Shown here piece after piece: positions 9,167 through 18,994 of a DNA stretch of 64,000 bases; position 1 is the first letter of the stretch, and each line of letters starts with the position of its first letter. A program made the position numbers and the translations under genes. The stretch is from Glaciihabitans sp. (GTDB lineage: Bacteria > Actinomycetota > Actinomycetes > Actinomycetales > Microbacteriaceae): NCBI GenBank assembly GCA_025464095.1, contig JAODMF010000020.1, forward strand, positions 180,979-244,978, given 5' to 3'. The notes under the pieces were generated by a model that saw only the letters and a list, made by a program, of their open reading frames with translations, searched no databases and was not told the origin of the DNA.

Positions 9167-9187
9167 TGTACGGTAAATTGCCGTACA
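9167..9187 (+). promoter_or_regulatory. Palindromic operator of the toxin-antitoxin operon
   Basis: The 21-bp element has arms TGTACGG and CCGTACA around a 7-bp centre; extending the arms to 10 bp leaves a single mismatch. A further half-site TGTACAG lies at 9140-9146. It overlaps a TACACT box (9184-9189) 7 nt before the antitoxin ATG, so a bound repressor would block the promoter. Autoregulation by the RHH antitoxin is the expected mechanism (inference). Confidence 0.7.
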
Positions 9188-9196
9188 CTCTGATAC

Positions 9197-9472
9197 ATGG
9201 CTAACGTGACCAAGTCAGACCGAATCGAGCTGCGGCTCACGAGCGACCAGAAGTCCGAGATCGAGCAGGCGGCCGCGCTCTCCGGACGGACAGTAACCGA
9301 CTTCTCCGTGGGAGTTCTTGTGCGCGAGGCTGGGGAAGTCATTCGGCTCGAGCGCGAGCTTCATCTATCCAAGAAGTCGTGGGATGCGTTCAACGAGATC
9401 CTCGACCGCCCGGCAAAGCAAGTCAGCGGTCTCGCTGATCTTCTCAAGCGTCCGAGCGTGTTCTCGGATTGA
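9197..9472 (+). CDS. DUF1778 ribbon-helix-helix antitoxin (TacA-like)
   Basis: The 91-residue protein opens with a ribbon-helix-helix module (SDRIELRLTSDQKSEIEQAAALSGRTV...F), typical of DUF1778/TacA antitoxins. The C-terminal tail (about residues 55-91, SWDAFNEILDRPAKQVSGL) matches the toxin-binding segment, with the W-x-x-F-x-x-x-L-D-x-P pattern. It should neutralise the adjacent acetyltransferase and repress the operon at the palindrome just upstream. No Shine-Dalgarno precedes the ATG, consistent with leaderless expression. Its stop overlaps the toxin start. Confidence 0.92.
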   Translation: MANVTKSDRIELRLTSDQKSEIEQAAALSGRTVTDFSVGVLVREAGEVIRLERELHLSKKSWDAFNEILDRPAKQVSGLADLLKRPSVFSD

Positions 9473-9984
9473 GCGCGTTCGGCTCGCCTCGCGCCCTGGC
9501 ACCCGGCGACACGTTCGTCACGTTCGACTGCGGCGAACCGACTCTGAACGAATGGCTGCGGTCGCGTGCTCTCAAGAACCAGACAACCGGCGCCTCTCGC
9601 ACGTTCGTAACCGTCGAGGCCGAGTCGGGCGAAGTCGCGGGCTACTACTGTCTGTCGGCGAGCGCGCTCGCGCTTGAGGACGCCCCCGGTCGAGTCAAGC
9701 GGAACATGCCGTCTGCCATCCCGATCATCTTGATTGGGCGACTCGCTGTCGACGAACGCTTCAAAGGCCACGGACTCGGGGCCTCGCTCCTGAAAGATGC
9801 CGTGCTCAAGGGAGTCGAAGCGTCGCGCATTCTCGGCGCTCGCGCGTTCGTGGTCGACGCCCTGAACGACGACGCCGAGCGCTTCTATCGAAAGTTCGGG
9901 TTTGAGCTGATGCCGCCCACGGCGAAACGGGCGATGTTCCTGCTGGTGTCTGACGCCGAGGCGACGATCGCCGATCTCGCCTAG
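9469..9984 (+). CDS. GNAT acetyltransferase toxin (TacT/AtaT-like)
   Basis: The 171-residue protein starts with TTG, overlapping the antitoxin stop (TTGA). It has the GNAT fold marks: beta-strand IGRLAVDERF, the acetyl-CoA loop RFKGHGLG (about 97-104) and a tyrosine in ERFYRKFGF at residue 140, where the catalytic Tyr of TacT lies. TacT-type toxins acetylate the amino group of aminoacyl-tRNA and stop translation. The residues DxxEPxLNEWL near the N-terminus are also family-typical. The tRNA target is inferred from the family. Confidence 0.92.
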   Translation: MSAFGSPRALAPGDTFVTFDCGEPTLNEWLRSRALKNQTTGASRTFVTVEAESGEVAGYYCLSASALALEDAPGRVKRNMPSAIPIILIGRLAVDERFKGHGLGASLLKDAVLKGVEASRILGARAFVVDALNDDAERFYRKFGFELMPPTAKRAMFLLVSDAEATIADLA

Positions 9985-10172
9985 CGAGCGACGTGACGCG
10001 GACGTCGATGTCGCGGATGGGCGTGAGTTCCTGACCACACGGGGGCGCTTCCGTGCATTAGTCTGGCAATCCGCGCTGGCGTCGATCAGCGCACAACGAT
10101 GGCAACGTCCGCCGCGAAGGACGACATATACATGACGAACCTCATATTGAGCGGTGCGTTTCCCCAGGATCG

Positions 10173-11135
10173 ATGATCGGTCAGTCGAGCGCCGAAGGCG
10201 AATCTTCGAACACACTTCGGCGGGTTGATCCCGTTGCCCTGGCTGCACCGGAATCCGATTGTGAAGTGATCGCGTATTCGGCGGACTCGGCAAATGACGC
10301 AATAGTTGTCTGGCGTCGAGGCAGACACCCCGACCGATGGCTTATATCCAGACAACACGAAGACCACATTGTTGCACTCGTGGACACAGCAGCCCGTCCT
10401 TGGGAACGCAACCTGCTTGTTCAGCCGATGCCCGAGGGCATCCTTCTGGCGACGCCGCATTGCCCGTGGACGCCCGAGGGGCCAGCGAAAAATGCGGCAA
10501 TCATCGGTACTGACGGTCTGACGATCGTTGAAGCCACCCTCGATGGCGGGATAAGCCATCTGCACACTACGTCGACCGGCACCATCTGGGTGGGGTATTC
10601 GGACGAAGGGATCTATGCCAGCGCTGAATGGTCCAGCGAAGGACGCGCGCCCATGGGCACATGGGGCCTAGCTCGATTCGACTCCTCGTTAACAAAGGTC
10701 TGGGACTACAGCCCCGAGTCAGCAGCCAGCGCCGGGGCGCTGCATATTCCCATTGCTGAGTGCCAATCGCTGAACGTCACGGACGAACAAACTTTTGCGT
10801 ACACCTACCCGCACTTCCCCTTGGTCCAGCTGGGTGTCGATGACATCCACAATCGCTGCACCGGCACTGTGGGGGCGCAGGAGGTGCTCGTCAACGGATC
10901 TGCGTGCGCAATCCTTGGCGGTTACGGAACAGATCGCGATCGGATCTCCATCGGATATCTGGATGACGAGTGTTACGTGGAGCAATCATCGGGGATCCTT
11001 GACCTCTGTCGACGCCCGCCAATGGGACCGTGGCCAACCCTCATAACCCGCGGCGCTCAACTGAATGTATTCCACGATCAACAATGGGATCGATTTCGAC
11101 TCCAATCTGAGCACGTTGACGGCCCTGTCGATTAG
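10173..11135 (+). CDS. Hypothetical protein with beta-propeller-like repeats
   Basis: I do not recognise a named family in this 320-residue protein. Recurrent blade-like segments such as TIWVGYSDEGIY, ARFDSSLTKVWDY and RISIGYLDDECYV suggest a cytosolic beta-propeller; there is no signal peptide or membrane helix. AGGA precedes the ATG at 10173. An upstream ATG (10132) opens a 14-codon frame that stops just here, so the N-terminus is uncertain. Codon use is less GC-biased than in neighbours, hinting at later acquisition. The 188 bp before it hold no other recognisable gene. Confidence 0.65.
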   Translation: MIGQSSAEGESSNTLRRVDPVALAAPESDCEVIAYSADSANDAIVVWRRGRHPDRWLISRQHEDHIVALVDTAARPWERNLLVQPMPEGILLATPHCPWTPEGPAKNAAIIGTDGLTIVEATLDGGISHLHTTSTGTIWVGYSDEGIYASAEWSSEGRAPMGTWGLARFDSSLTKVWDYSPESAASAGALHIPIAECQSLNVTDEQTFAYTYPHFPLVQLGVDDIHNRCTGTVGAQEVLVNGSACAILGGYGTDRDRISIGYLDDECYVEQSSGILDLCRRPPMGPWPTLITRGAQLNVFHDQQWDRFRLQSEHVDGPVD

Positions 11136-11222
11136 GGATGACGTGGCGTGCGTGATTGGGCGGTCCGAGATGGTGAGGCGTCTGTGGGTTGGGATTGCAT
11201 CCACCCCGTTGTTCCGGCGATG

Positions 11223-11930
11223 CTACCCGCGCGGTCCAAAGCGCTCGTCGACCATTTCCTCGCCTCGCCGCCGCGCGTCGAGGAAGGCACGATCAATGGC
11301 GAAGCGGGCCGCGATCTCCGGACCCTCGGCAATGGCGCCGTGGCCGGGGATCAGCACATTGACCTGCTCGGCGGCCTCACCCAGTCGGCCGAGTGCCGCC
11401 TCGTAGGTGTCCAACTGATCGGGCTGGCGAGGGTCGAGGATGGGGACCAGGACGTCGGAGAGCATGTCGCCGACGAGCAGCACCCCACGGTCCGCGAGGA
11501 GGACGGCGGCGTGACCAACGGCATGCGCCCGATGCTCGATGATCTCGCCCGGCACGGGTCCGCCGTCCGCGGGCAGCGGGGTGACAAGACCGAGCAGTTC
11601 GAGAGGGATTCCCGACGCGCTCTCCGCTGCCATGGTCTGCCCGCGCTCCCGGCCTTCGCTGGCAGCGCGTGCGCCGTCCGGGGTGGCATAGCGTGGCACG
11701 TCGCCGAACCGGGGATGCCAGAGCAGGTGGTCCCAGTGGGGATGAGTGGAGAATCCGGCGACTACCGGAATTCCGAGCCGGTCCAGGTCGTCGGCAAGCT
11801 GGTTCAGGTCCGAACCGTCGATGCCGGGATCGACCAGAATCAAGCCACTGTCCCCGCGTACCACGATGGAATTGCTCCAGACCCACGAGCCTTGCCGCAC
11901 CCAGACACCGTCGGCCACCTCATTCAGCAT
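11223..11930 (-). CDS. MBL-fold metallo-hydrolase
   Basis: The 235-residue protein carries the metallo-beta-lactamase signature THPHWDHLLWH (around residue 62), a further His in HAVGHAAVLL, the Asp in LLVGDML and a final GHG motif (IPGHG). These provide a complete dinuclear metal site. GGGAG precedes the ATG. The substrate cannot be told from the sequence; lactonase- or thioesterase-like roles are possible. It lies 14 bp downstream of a VOC gene on the same strand. Confidence 0.88.
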   Translation of the reverse strand: MLNEVADGVWVRQGSWVWSNSIVVRGDSGLILVDPGIDGSDLNQLADDLDRLGIPVVAGFSTHPHWDHLLWHPRFGDVPRYATPDGARAASEGRERGQTMAAESASGIPLELLGLVTPLPADGGPVPGEIIEHRAHAVGHAAVLLADRGVLLVGDMLSDVLVPILDPRQPDQLDTYEAALGRLGEAAEQVNVLIPGHGAIAEGPEIAARFAIDRAFLDARRRGEEMVDERFGPRG

Positions 11931-11944
11931 GAATTCACTCCCGC

Positions 11945-12334
11945 TCAGGCTGGACTGGTGAGCTGGATCAGGTTGCCGCAGGTGTCGTCGAGCACGGCTG
12001 AGATCACCGGTCCCATTGGCGTCGGCGCCTGGGCGAACCGGACCCCTCGCGCCTCGAGGTCCTCGTAAACGGCGGTCACATCGTCCACGGCAAACGACGC
12101 AAACGGAATCCCGTCGTCGACAAGGGCCCGCTTGAACACCTTCGCAGCAGGATGCGCGTCGGGCTCCAGCAGGAGCTCCACACCGTCGGGCTCGTTGGCA
12201 CCGACGACGGTGAGCCAGCGGTACTCCCCCACGGGAACGTCCGTCTTGGCAACGAAGCCGAGCGTCTCGGTGTAGAAAGCCAGCGCCTTTTCCTGGTCAT
12301 CTACCATCACGCTCGTGACGTTGATTCTGGGCAT
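11945..12334 (-). CDS. VOC-family (glyoxalase/dioxygenase superfamily) protein
   Basis: The 129-residue protein begins MPRINVTSVMVDDQEKALAFY, the typical first beta-alpha-beta module of VOC proteins, and ends with the second module (DTCGNLIQL). I chose the ATG ending at 12334 over the one two codons upstream because GAGGAG (12342-12347) then lies at a 7-nt spacing. Glu in VELLLEP and Gly-Asn near the C-terminus are family-typical; the substrate is unknown. It probably forms an operon with the downstream metallo-hydrolase. Confidence 0.88.
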   Translation of the reverse strand: MPRINVTSVMVDDQEKALAFYTETLGFVAKTDVPVGEYRWLTVVGANEPDGVELLLEPDAHPAAKVFKRALVDDGIPFASFAVDDVTAVYEDLEARGVRFAQAPTPMGPVISAVLDDTCGNLIQLTSPA

Positions 12335-12400
12335 GTGCATGCTCCTCGCTCCGCTTGAAGCGCTCGACGATCGAGCGCGACGACGGTCACGCTTCGACCC

Positions 12401-12847
12401 TCACTCGCCGGATAGCTCGCTGTCAAGCTCGGGTAACGGGTCGCCGAGCGATTCGTCGATCAGGGCGAGGAGGGCACGCCCATACGCGTCCGCAGCGAGA
12501 GCCGCCTCGAATACGCGGTCTGTGCCCTCGATCACCGCCTCGACACGGTAGCCGTCATCCAGCCTGGTGAGGCCGCGGAAGGATGCGCGCAGCAGCTCGC
12601 GCAGCTGGCTCTCGTGCGGCATCCAGAGTGCGTCTTCGAGGGCAACAGAGTCGAGCGCCCACTCGGTGGTGCCGTTGAATCCGATCACCGTGCCGGTAGA
12701 GAACTCGTGCGCCTCGACGGTCATGTCGCTGAGGATGAAGACATCGCCCTCGACCTCGACGCGGTCGATGCGAAAGGCGTCACCCGTAGCCGGATGCCAG
12801 ACCAGCCCGGAGTCGCGCAGCGCGCGGGCGAGTGCTGTGGAGATCAC
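12401..12847 (-). CDS. Conserved hypothetical protein
   Basis: This frame of about 148 residues starts with GTG (VISTALARALRDSGLVWHP) and ends in an acidic tail. A CATACT box lies 6 nt before that GTG, as in the leaderless promoters of this region; a longer frame to 12892 seems less likely. No motif was recognised. The protein is soluble and rich in Asp/Glu, with alternating strand and helix segments. It is flanked by unrelated genes on the same strand. Confidence 0.7.
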   Translation of the reverse strand: MISTALARALRDSGLVWHPATGDAFRIDRVEVEGDVFILSDMTVEAHEFSTGTVIGFNGTTEWALDSVALEDALWMPHESQLRELLRASFRGLTRLDDGYRVEAVIEGTDRVFEAALAADAYGRALLALIDESLGDPLPELDSELSGE

Positions 12848-12904
12848 CCTCCCAGTATGCGCTGGCCGCCTGATCGGGGGCCGAGCGATCACCGGCCGGA
12901 GTGG

Positions 12905-13828
12905 TCAGGCCTTGTAGCGGACACCCCAGCTGGCGGTCCAGGTGGCTTCAGGCTCGAGCCACTTCAGTGACTGTCCGCTGTTGAAGGCGTTCGCCGGAGC
13001 CGTCATTGGCTCGATCGCCACGCCGGTGGTGAAGCCGCCACCGAGCTTCGGAAAGATGCGCGTGGTGAAGACCTGCACGTACGGAAAGTCGTCGTCCTGC
13101 CACAGCGAAACGGAGCGGCCGTCGGGGGCGGTGAGCGTCGCCGTCACCTTGTTGACGGGCGACACCTCGCCGAACGCGTCGTCGAGGTCGAGCTCGGAGA
13201 TCCTGCGGCCTGCGCGAAGGTCGTACTTCGTGCCGTCGACCGGGAGTTCTCCGTCGACGTTGAGGCGGGCATCCACCGGGAAGCGGCTGGCGGCGTTGAC
13301 GGTCAGCACCAGCTCCTCGGTGGGCACGTCGCTGATCTGGAAGAAGGGATGCGTACCAATCGCGACGGGCGCGGGCGTCGACGACGCGTTGCGGATGCTG
13401 TGGGACACGGCGAGCCCGTCATCCACCAGCTCGTACGTCACGGTCGTCTCGAGCAGGAAGGGATAGCCGTGCTGCGGAAAGACCGTCGCCCCCAGGGTGA
13501 CCGAACCTTCCGTGCGCTCGATCAGCGTGTACGCGGCGTTGCGCAGCAGCCCGTGGATCGCGTTGTGGCGGTCGGGCTCGGTGATGTCGAGCTGCTGCTC
13601 GTCGCCGTCCAGGACCCAGAGACCGTCTTCGACGCGATTCGGCCATGGCACGAGGGTGATTCCACAACCGAATGGCGTCTTGGCGAACTCGTCATACGGC
13701 TGGGTCAGGTGCACGTCACCAAGCGAGAGCGTGCGCAAAGACGCCGCCAGCTCGGTGATGATCGCCTCGGCCTGGCCGTGCGGGGTGGAGCGGGTAATAC
13801 GGAACTGTTCGCCGGTTGGAGCACGCAT
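12905..13828 (-). CDS. Aldose 1-epimerase family protein (GalM-like)
   Basis: The 307-residue protein has the galactose mutarotase pattern: PWPNRVEDG near residue 60, NAIHGLLRNA with the conserved His, GTHPFF with the catalytic His, and AIEPMTAPANAFN with the base Glu near the C-terminus. It likely interconverts alpha and beta anomers of galactose or a related sugar. Its neighbour is the gal regulator and galTK, which supports a Leloir-pathway role. TAGGCT lies 6 nt before the ATG. Confidence 0.9.
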   Translation of the reverse strand: MRAPTGEQFRITRSTPHGQAEAIITELAASLRTLSLGDVHLTQPYDEFAKTPFGCGITLVPWPNRVEDGLWVLDGDEQQLDITEPDRHNAIHGLLRNAAYTLIERTEGSVTLGATVFPQHGYPFLLETTVTYELVDDGLAVSHSIRNASSTPAPVAIGTHPFFQISDVPTEELVLTVNAASRFPVDARLNVDGELPVDGTKYDLRAGRRISELDLDDAFGEVSPVNKVTATLTAPDGRSVSLWQDDDFPYVQVFTTRIFPKLGGGFTTGVAIEPMTAPANAFNSGQSLKWLEPEATWTASWGVRYKA

Positions 13829-13837
13829 CCGTCCAGC

Positions 13838-14638
13838 CTATTCGGCTGCGGTGCTGGCGACGAGCACGTCCATTCCGCGCTGCCGGAGAGAATCCAGGAT
13901 GCCGACCGGCGCATCCCCGCCCGTCACCAGCACGTCGAAGTCGTCGATCCCCCCGATGACCCCGAGGTGTGCCTGGCCGAGCTTCGAGGAGTCGGCCACC
14001 AGGACGTGCCGATTCGAGGACTGGAGCATCCTGCGCTTCACCTCTGCTTCCGGATAGTTGATATTGGTGACCCCGCGCACGGTATCGATGCCGTTGCAGC
14101 CGATGAAGGCGATGTCGGCGTGCACCGACTCCAGGAACGCGGATGCCCCGGGATTCACCAGCGAGTGCTGCAGCGGGCGGAGCGTCCCGCCGGTCATGAC
14201 CACGGTGAACCGCGGCAGCGCCGGCTCGAGGGCGAGGGCGGTCGAGAGGCCGTTCGTGATCACGGCGACGTCGGTGAGCTCGCTGCGGAGCACCAGGGCG
14301 TGCGCAACCGCGAGCGCCGTCGACCCCACATCGAGCAGCACACTCTGGCCGGAGTTCACGAGGGATGCGGCGAGCGCCCCGATCGCCGACTTGGTGTCCG
14401 TCGCCAGCGCGAGCGCCTGCTCGACACTCGGCTCGGGTGGCAGCGCAGAGCTCGGCATCGCACCGCCGTGAACGCGAACAACGCGCCCGGCGGCTTCGAG
14501 GCTGCTCAGGTCCGTGCGGATGGTCACCTCACTCACCGACAGCAGCTCGCTGGCCTCGGCGACCCGGAGAAAGCCGCGGGCCTCGGTAAGCAGCGCGAGG
14601 CGCGAGCGCCGGTCGGAGGTGGAATCCAAGGCTGCCAA
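13838..14638 (-). CDS. DeoR-family repressor, probable regulator of galTK
   Basis: The protein has about 266 residues. The N-terminal DeoR helix-turn-helix reads VAEASELLSVSEVTIRTDL followed by LEAAGRVVRVHGGA. The C-terminal sugar-phosphate-sensor domain has DVGSTALAVA, ITNGLSTALAL and GGTLRP. There is no ATG or GTG start; TTG codons at 14653, 14638 and 14629 are candidates, and I list the middle one without strong ribosome-site support. The frame continues far upstream but overlaps galT and is not coding there. It is divergent from galT with twin palindromes between them. Confidence 0.88.
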   Translation of the reverse strand: MAALDSTSDRRSRLALLTEARGFLRVAEASELLSVSEVTIRTDLSSLEAAGRVVRVHGGAMPSSALPPEPSVEQALALATDTKSAIGALAASLVNSGQSVLLDVGSTALAVAHALVLRSELTDVAVITNGLSTALALEPALPRFTVVMTGGTLRPLQHSLVNPGASAFLESVHADIAFIGCNGIDTVRGVTNINYPEAEVKRRMLQSSNRHVLVADSSKLGQAHLGVIGGIDDFDVLVTGGDAPVGILDSLRQRGMDVLVASTAAE

Positions 14639-14640
14639 CT

Positions 14641-14672
14641 TTCGATATCGCAAGGCGAGTTCTTCGATATCG
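14641..14672 (+). promoter_or_regulatory. Twin operator sites between the DeoR gene and galT
   Basis: TTCGATATCG occurs at 14641-14650 and again at 14663-14672, each with the perfect core palindrome CGATATCG. The copies are 22 bp apart, two helical turns. The second overlaps TATCGT (14668-14673), which lies 7 nt before the galT ATG and looks like its -10 box. The first abuts the proposed regulator start. This geometry is what a repressor controlling both divergent genes would need. Confidence 0.75.
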
Positions 14673-14680
14673 TAATAGGT

Positions 14681-15801
14681 ATGACGGCGAACGGCATAGT
14701 GAAGCGCCCGACCACGCTGGCCGACGGACGCGAGTTGATCTACTTCGACGACGCAGACACAGCGCTGCCCCCCGAGCGCGCGATCGACCAGCGCCACCTC
14801 GACCCTCGCCCACCGACGGCCATCATGCGCCAGGACGTGCTCACCGGCGAATGGATCTCCATCGCGGCCGCGCGCCAGAACCGCGCCTTCCTTCCTCCCG
14901 CAGACCAGGACCCGCTCGCCCCAGCTACGCCAGCGAACCCGTCCGAGGTGCCCGCGATGTACGACGTCGCCGTCTTCGAGAACCGGTCGCCCTCGTTCGG
15001 GCCTGCCCTCGACGGGCCCGGTGCGCCGCCCAGCCTCGCCGCCCTCGCCGACGTCGGGTTCGGCCGCAGCTACACCTCCGTCGGCCGGTGCGAAGTGGTG
15101 TGCTTCAGCCCCGAGACGCAGGGCTCCTTCGGGAGCATCACCCCGTCGCGCGCCCGCACCGTGATCGAGGCCTGGGCAGACCGCACGGAGGCGCTTTCGG
15201 CGATGCCCGGCATCCAGCAGGTCTTCCCATTCGAGAACCGCGGCGAGGCGATCGGCGTGACGCTGCATCATCCGCACGGCCAGATCTACGCGTATCCGTA
15301 CGTCACGCCACGCACCACGCGCCTGATCGAATCCATCGGCAAGGTCGGCCCCGATCTGTTCGAGCGCATCCTGGACAGCGAGCGCGCCTCCGAGCGCGTC
15401 GTCCTGGCCGGGGAGAACTGGACCGCCTTCGTGCCATTCGCCGCCCGCTGGCCGCTTGAGGTGCACATGCTGCCGCACCGCCACGTCGCAGATTTTGCCG
15501 CGACGAACGCCGAAGAGCGGGACGAACTGGCCACGCTCTACCTGCGACTGCTGCGCGGGCTCGACAACCTCTACGACACCCCCACGCCCTACATCGCGGC
15601 GTGGCACCAGGCGCCGGTGAATGTCGCCCGCGACGAAATCCGCCTCATGCTGCAGGTGACGAGCCCACGGCGCGCGGCGGACAAGCTGAAGTATCTGGCC
15701 GGGTCGGAGTCGGCCATGGGAGCATTTATCGGCGACGTTCCGCCGGAACAATCGGCCGCATTCATCCGCCATGGCATCGAGACGGTGGGAGACCCACGAG
15801 C

Positions 15802-15805
<4 letters not shown>
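14681..15805 (+). CDS. galT: Galactose-1-phosphate uridylyltransferase
   Basis: The 374-residue enzyme exchanges UMP between UDP-glucose and galactose-1-phosphate in the Leloir pathway. The active-site motif HHPHGQIYAYPY (nucleophilic second His of HPH) lies near residue 195, and further metal/structural His residues occur in EVHMLPHRH. The start ATG at 14681 gives the actinobacterial N-terminus VKRPTTLADGRELIYFDD; a much longer upstream extension of the frame lies over the DeoR gene and is rejected. The stop overlaps galK (ATGA). No UDP-galactose epimerase gene is nearby. Confidence 0.96.
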
Positions 15806-16959
<1,154 letters not shown>

Positions 16960-16982
16960 CACCGCACCATTAGGCTCGGCGG

Positions 16983-18977
16983 GTGAGCTTTCGTCGCACT
17001 ACCAGCGGGATCGCGATTGCGACGTTCGCCCTGGCGGCAACGCTGTTGCCCGCCACCGCCGCATCCGCCGGCGTTCGTTCCGACACGAGTGACTTCACGT
17101 TCTCGTCCTTCGAGGCCGACTACTATCTCAGCCGCGACGCCGAAGGACACTCCACCCTGCGCACCGTGGAGAAGCTCACGGCCGTTTTCCCGCAGGAGGA
17201 CCAGAACCGCGGAATCACCCGCGCGATCCCCGACTACTACCGGGGAGTGCCGCTGCATCCGACGTTCGTGTCGGTCTCCGACACCGTTGGAGTAACGGAG
17301 CCGTACAGCGTCGACGACGACGGCACGTACCTGCAGGTCGCGCTCGGCACCGACGACTACGTGCACGGAGCGGTCACCTACACGCTGACCTACACGCAGG
17401 AGAACGTCGCCGGCGCGTTCAGCGACACTAACGACGACGAGTTCTACTGGGACACGAACGGCACCGGATGGGACCAGCCGTTCGATTCGGTGACCGCGCG
17501 CATCCACGTGGATCGTTCGATCGCGGGCGCCCTCACCGGTCATGCATCGTGCTACCGGGGCGCGCAGGACTCGACCGACCCGTGCGAGATCGCCCAGACC
17601 ACTGGGCCCGCCGTTACTGTGAGGCCGACCGCGACCGCAACCGCGACGGCAACGGCCACGGGCTCATCGCCCACGCCAGCACCGACCACGCCTAGACCGA
17701 CCGCGGCGGATGTCGTGTACACCGCCACCACCGGCGCGCTCGGCGCGAACGAGAACATGAGCGTCGCGGTGGGCTTCCAAGCGGGCACGTTTGTTCAGGT
17801 TCCCGCCGAGATCGACCCCAACGGCGACGGTTCGTACCCGTCGGACCCCGCCCCCCTCAGCGCGCCGACTCCGCTCTGGGCCGACCTCCTCGGCGGCCTG
17901 CTGCTCCTGGCGGCTGTCGGTGGCGGCATCTTCGCGATCGTGCGCCGGATCGCCTTCGGCCCACGCGACGCGCCCGGGCGCGGCATCATCGTTCCGCAAT
18001 ACAGCGTTCCCAAGGGCTACAACCTCATGGAAGCCGCCGCCCTCATCAACCGGCCGAACAAGGGCATACCCGCGCAGATAGTCAGCCTTGCCGTGCGCAA
18101 CAACCTGCATATCCTGGACTACCCCGTCACCGAAAAGGGGGCGGATTTCACCCTCCAGTTCGTCACGGCCGACGGTGCGGATCCCGAGGAGGAGCAATTG
18201 CTCACCACGCTCTTCGGTCCACCGCCACGCGCGGGCGCGGTTCGGGAAATCGTGGCGAACAACTCCATCGCGCGCGCTCTCGCTGCGCGGCAGGCGTGGG
18301 CAGCCAGCAGCCTGATCCTCAAGGGCTGGCGCAGGTCCGCGTCATCGGTGGGCGGGGTGCGAATCGGTCTTCTCCTGCTCGCGGTGTTCTTCGTCGACAT
18401 CGTCTTCCTCGTGGCCGGCGGCTTCTCCGGCTTCCTGAGCGGATGGGCGTTCGCGGCCCTGCCGCTCAGTTTCGTGTCGATGTTCATCGCGTTCGGCGTC
18501 GCGGGTCGGCGCCCCGTCCTCACGGATGCCGGCGCGGAGCAGCGCGACTACCTGCTCGGTATGCGGGACTACCTCCAGCTGGCCGAGGCCGATCGACTCC
18601 GGATGCTGCAGAGCCCCGAAGGCGCGGACCGCGTGGATGTCGGCAACCACGTCGACCTCGTGAAGCTGTACGAGAAGCTGCTGCCGTTCGCGGTGCTCTG
18701 GGGCATCGAGGACGAGTGGTCGAAGGTGCTCGCCATCCACTACGAGGCAGAATCGACCAGCCCGTCCTGGTACGTGTCGCAGAACGCGTTCAACTCGAGC
18801 CTGTTTGCCAGTTCGCTCGTCGGGCTCTCGACCGCAGTTGCCGCGACGGCGACACCCGTGGTGACGAGCAGCTCATCGTCCTGGTCCGGATCGAGCGGCG
18901 GCAGCTTCTCGGGCGGGTCCTCCGGCGGCGGCTTTTCGGGTGGCGGCGGAGGGGGAGGCGGCGGAGGCGGCCGCTAA
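16983..18977 (+). CDS. DUF2207 membrane protein with Gly-rich C-terminus
   Basis: The 664-residue protein has a signal peptide ending near residue 30 (ATAASAG), an extracytoplasmic DUF2207 domain (RTVEKLTAVFPQEDQNRGI...PDYY), a Thr/Ala/Pro linker near residues 215-235, one membrane helix near 300, and a second membrane pair near 460-500. The cytosolic part ends in a Ser/Gly tract finishing with about ten consecutive glycines. It starts with GTG, 6 nt after TAGGCT. Homologues are widespread in actinobacteria; the function is unknown, and the Gly-rich tail resembles that of TPM-domain proteins. Confidence 0.9.
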   Translation: MSFRRTTSGIAIATFALAATLLPATAASAGVRSDTSDFTFSSFEADYYLSRDAEGHSTLRTVEKLTAVFPQEDQNRGITRAIPDYYRGVPLHPTFVSVSDTVGVTEPYSVDDDGTYLQVALGTDDYVHGAVTYTLTYTQENVAGAFSDTNDDEFYWDTNGTGWDQPFDSVTARIHVDRSIAGALTGHASCYRGAQDSTDPCEIAQTTGPAVTVRPTATATATATATGSSPTPAPTTPRPTAADVVYTATTGALGANENMSVAVGFQAGTFVQVPAEIDPNGDGSYPSDPAPLSAPTPLWADLLGGLLLLAAVGGGIFAIVRRIAFGPRDAPGRGIIVPQYSVPKGYNLMEAAALINRPNKGIPAQIVSLAVRNNLHILDYPVTEKGADFTLQFVTADGADPEEEQLLTTLFGPPPRAGAVREIVANNSIARALAARQAWAASSLILKGWRRSASSVGGVRIGLLLLAVFFVDIVFLVAGGFSGFLSGWAFAALPLSFVSMFIAFGVAGRRPVLTDAGAEQRDYLLGMRDYLQLAEADRLRMLQSPEGADRVDVGNHVDLVKLYEKLLPFAVLWGIEDEWSKVLAIHYEAESTSPSWYVSQNAFNSSLFASSLVGLSTAVAATATPVVTSSSSSWSGSSGGSFSGGSSGGGFSGGGGGGGGGGGR

Positions 18978-18994
18978 CCCCGTCCGAGCCCGAA

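Noticed and set aside
9122..11135. Genomic island with integrase or attachment site
   Set aside because: tRNA-Lys lies 1.7 kb upstream, but no integrase, direct repeat of the tRNA end or other mobility gene was found.
13349..14680. Upstream extension of the galT frame
   Set aside because: It overlaps the aldose epimerase and DeoR genes on the other strand and crosses the twin operators; galT is full length from 14681.
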